Below, in pieces: positions 33,069 to 33,995 of a stretch of DNA of 33,995 nt. Position 1 is the first letter of the stretch. Every line of letters starts with the position of its first letter. The stretch is from NCBI GenBank assembly GCA_017694935.1, contig JADIME010000018.1, forward strand, positions 1 through 33,995. The letters are read 5' to 3'. The position numbers and the translations under genes are program-made. The notes under the pieces are model-generated. The model did no database searches, was not told the origin of the DNA, and was given only the letters and a program-made list of their open reading frames with translations. Source of the stretch: Candidatus Merdivivens pullistercoris. Lineage in GTDB: Bacteria > Bacteroidota > Bacteroidia > Bacteroidales > UBA932.

Positions 33069-33803
33069 ATGAAAAGAGTATATAGTTTAGTATTTGCGTT
33101 GCTGTCATTGTCATTATTGACAGTGTCATGCGACAAGGACGGTAGGATTGATCCCGTGGACCCTCACAATGACAGTGTTTCAAAGGACACGACACTTGCG
33201 ATGAATCTGGACATGGCTTATGTCGAGAGTGAATGTAGATATTCTCCCGAAGGGATGTCGGTTTATTCGGCGGTGTGCGATGAATGCTCCTGGCTGGATG
33301 TGGCAAATGACGGCTCGGGCAGCCTTATAATCTCGGCGGAAAGGAATGAGGAGACTGTATCCCGCAGCGCGGACGTGGATGTCGTATTCAGTAATGGCTC
33401 CTCAGCCGTTCTGACTGTCCGGCAGAACGCGTATCCGGTCCTTAAAGCACTGGATATAAGTCATCCCAAAGACAGCACGGAGATATATCTGGAATTGGGA
33501 GAAGATACGGAGGATGTCCGTATCTGGCTAATGCCAATCTTAAGCGATCTCAGCCCGGAAGAACAGGAATTGATAATGAAGTATTATTCTACTTACGATA
33601 TTTCCATCCTGTATGACTTCATACTCTCGTCAGACCGTAAGGATATCTATGATTATCAGGAGTATCTCGATATGGTAGAAGAGCATGGACGATTTTGCAT
33701 AGAAGGCATACCTATGGATGGATATCCGTATGAAATATTGATAATCCTGACCGTAGACCGATATGGAAATATAGGCAAGGACTACCGCCGTAGTGTGGTT
33801 TAG
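33069..33803 (+). CDS. BACON-domain lipoprotein (paralog 2)
   Basis: A 244-residue lipoprotein, paralogous to the product at 32026. Lipobox LTVSC gives lipid-anchored Cys21. The BACON-type domain includes CSWLDVANDGSGSLIISAE, VSRSADVDVVF and LTVRQNA. The C-terminal domain shares LELGEDTEDVRIW, SDRKDIYDYQEY and YGNIGKDYR with paralog 1, with insertions and moderate divergence. ATG at 33069 is preferred over a TTG at 33060. It lies 67 nt after the truncated protease frame, just where paralog 1 lies relative to the intact protease, so the locus is a tandem duplication whose second protease was lost. The much greater divergence of the lipoproteins than of the leader blocks suggests different histories. 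Confidence 0.82.
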   Translation: MKRVYSLVFALLSLSLLTVSCDKDGRIDPVDPHNDSVSKDTTLAMNLDMAYVESECRYSPEGMSVYSAVCDECSWLDVANDGSGSLIISAERNEETVSRSADVDVVFSNGSSAVLTVRQNAYPVLKALDISHPKDSTEIYLELGEDTEDVRIWLMPILSDLSPEEQELIMKYYSTYDISILYDFILSSDRKDIYDYQEYLDMVEEHGRFCIEGIPMDGYPYEILIILTVDRYGNIGKDYRRSVV

Positions 33804-33889
33804 CACATAAGACATGAGCAGCTTGGCGGACAAAGGTGCGACAGACTTTGCCCGCCATATTTTTTGAGTAAGTTTGCGGATACATTTAG

Positions 33890-33995
33890 AAGCTGTTTAA
33901 AATTTTTTCAAAAGTTCTTTGTGGCATCATTCCGGCACGTTTTCGCCATTTTTATCGTAAAATAGCGCTGCTATTCTCCTCAAAAAACGACAAAA
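33890..33995 (+). repeat. AGAAGC-headed repeat, right window copy
   Basis: Inverted partner of 21-129, beginning TTTAGAAGCTGTTTAAAA 85 nt after the last lipoprotein gene and running off the window end. The interval 33804-33889 shows no gene. Preceded by TTTGCGGAT, a trace of the GATTATCCGC arm found at 26585 and 28058. Confidence 0.8.

Overview
The window reads as a chromosomal segment of a member of the Bacteroidales. The evidence is the promoter style (TTTG about 20 nt before TAnnTTTG), SPII lipoproteins with BACON-type domains, a C10 (streptopain-like) protease, DUF4369 and DUF4783 proteins, and a glycogen synthase-phosphorylase fusion. A Rikenellaceae/Alistipes-like source is a guess from the overall flavour and is not proven. 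Most of the window is ordinary core genome. The unusual material sits at both ends and in three gene-poor intervals (about 4.05-4.92 kb, 26.6-26.8 kb and 28.04-28.76 kb).

Layout. 0-0.8 kb: an orphan cysteine-rich peptide gene with a double-glycine leader (minus strand), bordered by dispersed repeats. 0.78-2 kb: cvpA-tsaB (plus). 2-4.05 kb: greA-HIT-thioredoxin-like lipoprotein (minus). 4.05-4.92 kb: no gene, but hairpins, a 45-bp direct repeat and a 240-bp dispersed repeat whose inverted partner lies at 28.4-28.6 kb. 4.9-18.6 kb: a long minus-strand run, xseA-xseB-glgB-debranching enzyme-GT4-GH57-glycogen synthase/phosphorylase-ribF-small repeat protein. Its centre is a complete glycogen synthesis and breakdown set. 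18.67-21.88 kb: engB-prs-small membrane protein-der (plus). 21.86-26.08 kb: rlmH and a very large NtrY-like histidine kinase (minus). 26.16 kb: DUF4783 protein (plus). 26.8-28 kb: NtrC-type regulator without a DNA-binding domain (minus). 28.04-28.76 kb: nested inverted-repeat element, dispersed repeat and tandem promoters. 28.76-30.4 kb: cmk-ispH (plus). 30.4-33.8 kb: a duplicated C10 protease/lipoprotein locus in which the second protease survives only as a 56-residue stub.

How the genes work together. The glycogen genes cover chain building (GT4 and GT3-like synthases), branching (GlgB), debranching (GDE), phosphorolysis (GT35) and hydrolysis (GH57). They are packed so closely that one or two transcripts are likely. 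The NtrY-like kinase and NtrC-like regulator lie about 1.3 kb apart and may form a pair. The protease locus appears to be an exported proteolytic module with lipoprotein partners, led by a structured 5' region that contains a possible leader peptide.

Best candidates for something undescribed: (1) the GG-leader peptide with five regularly spaced cysteines; (2) the protease/lipoprotein locus with its duplicated, structured leader; (3) a promoter family whose spacer sequence is conserved as well as its two elements; (4) an AGAAGC-headed intergenic repeat family, one pair of which brackets the window as inverted copies; (5) a triplicated ribosome-binding/start signal with a G7 tract after ribF.
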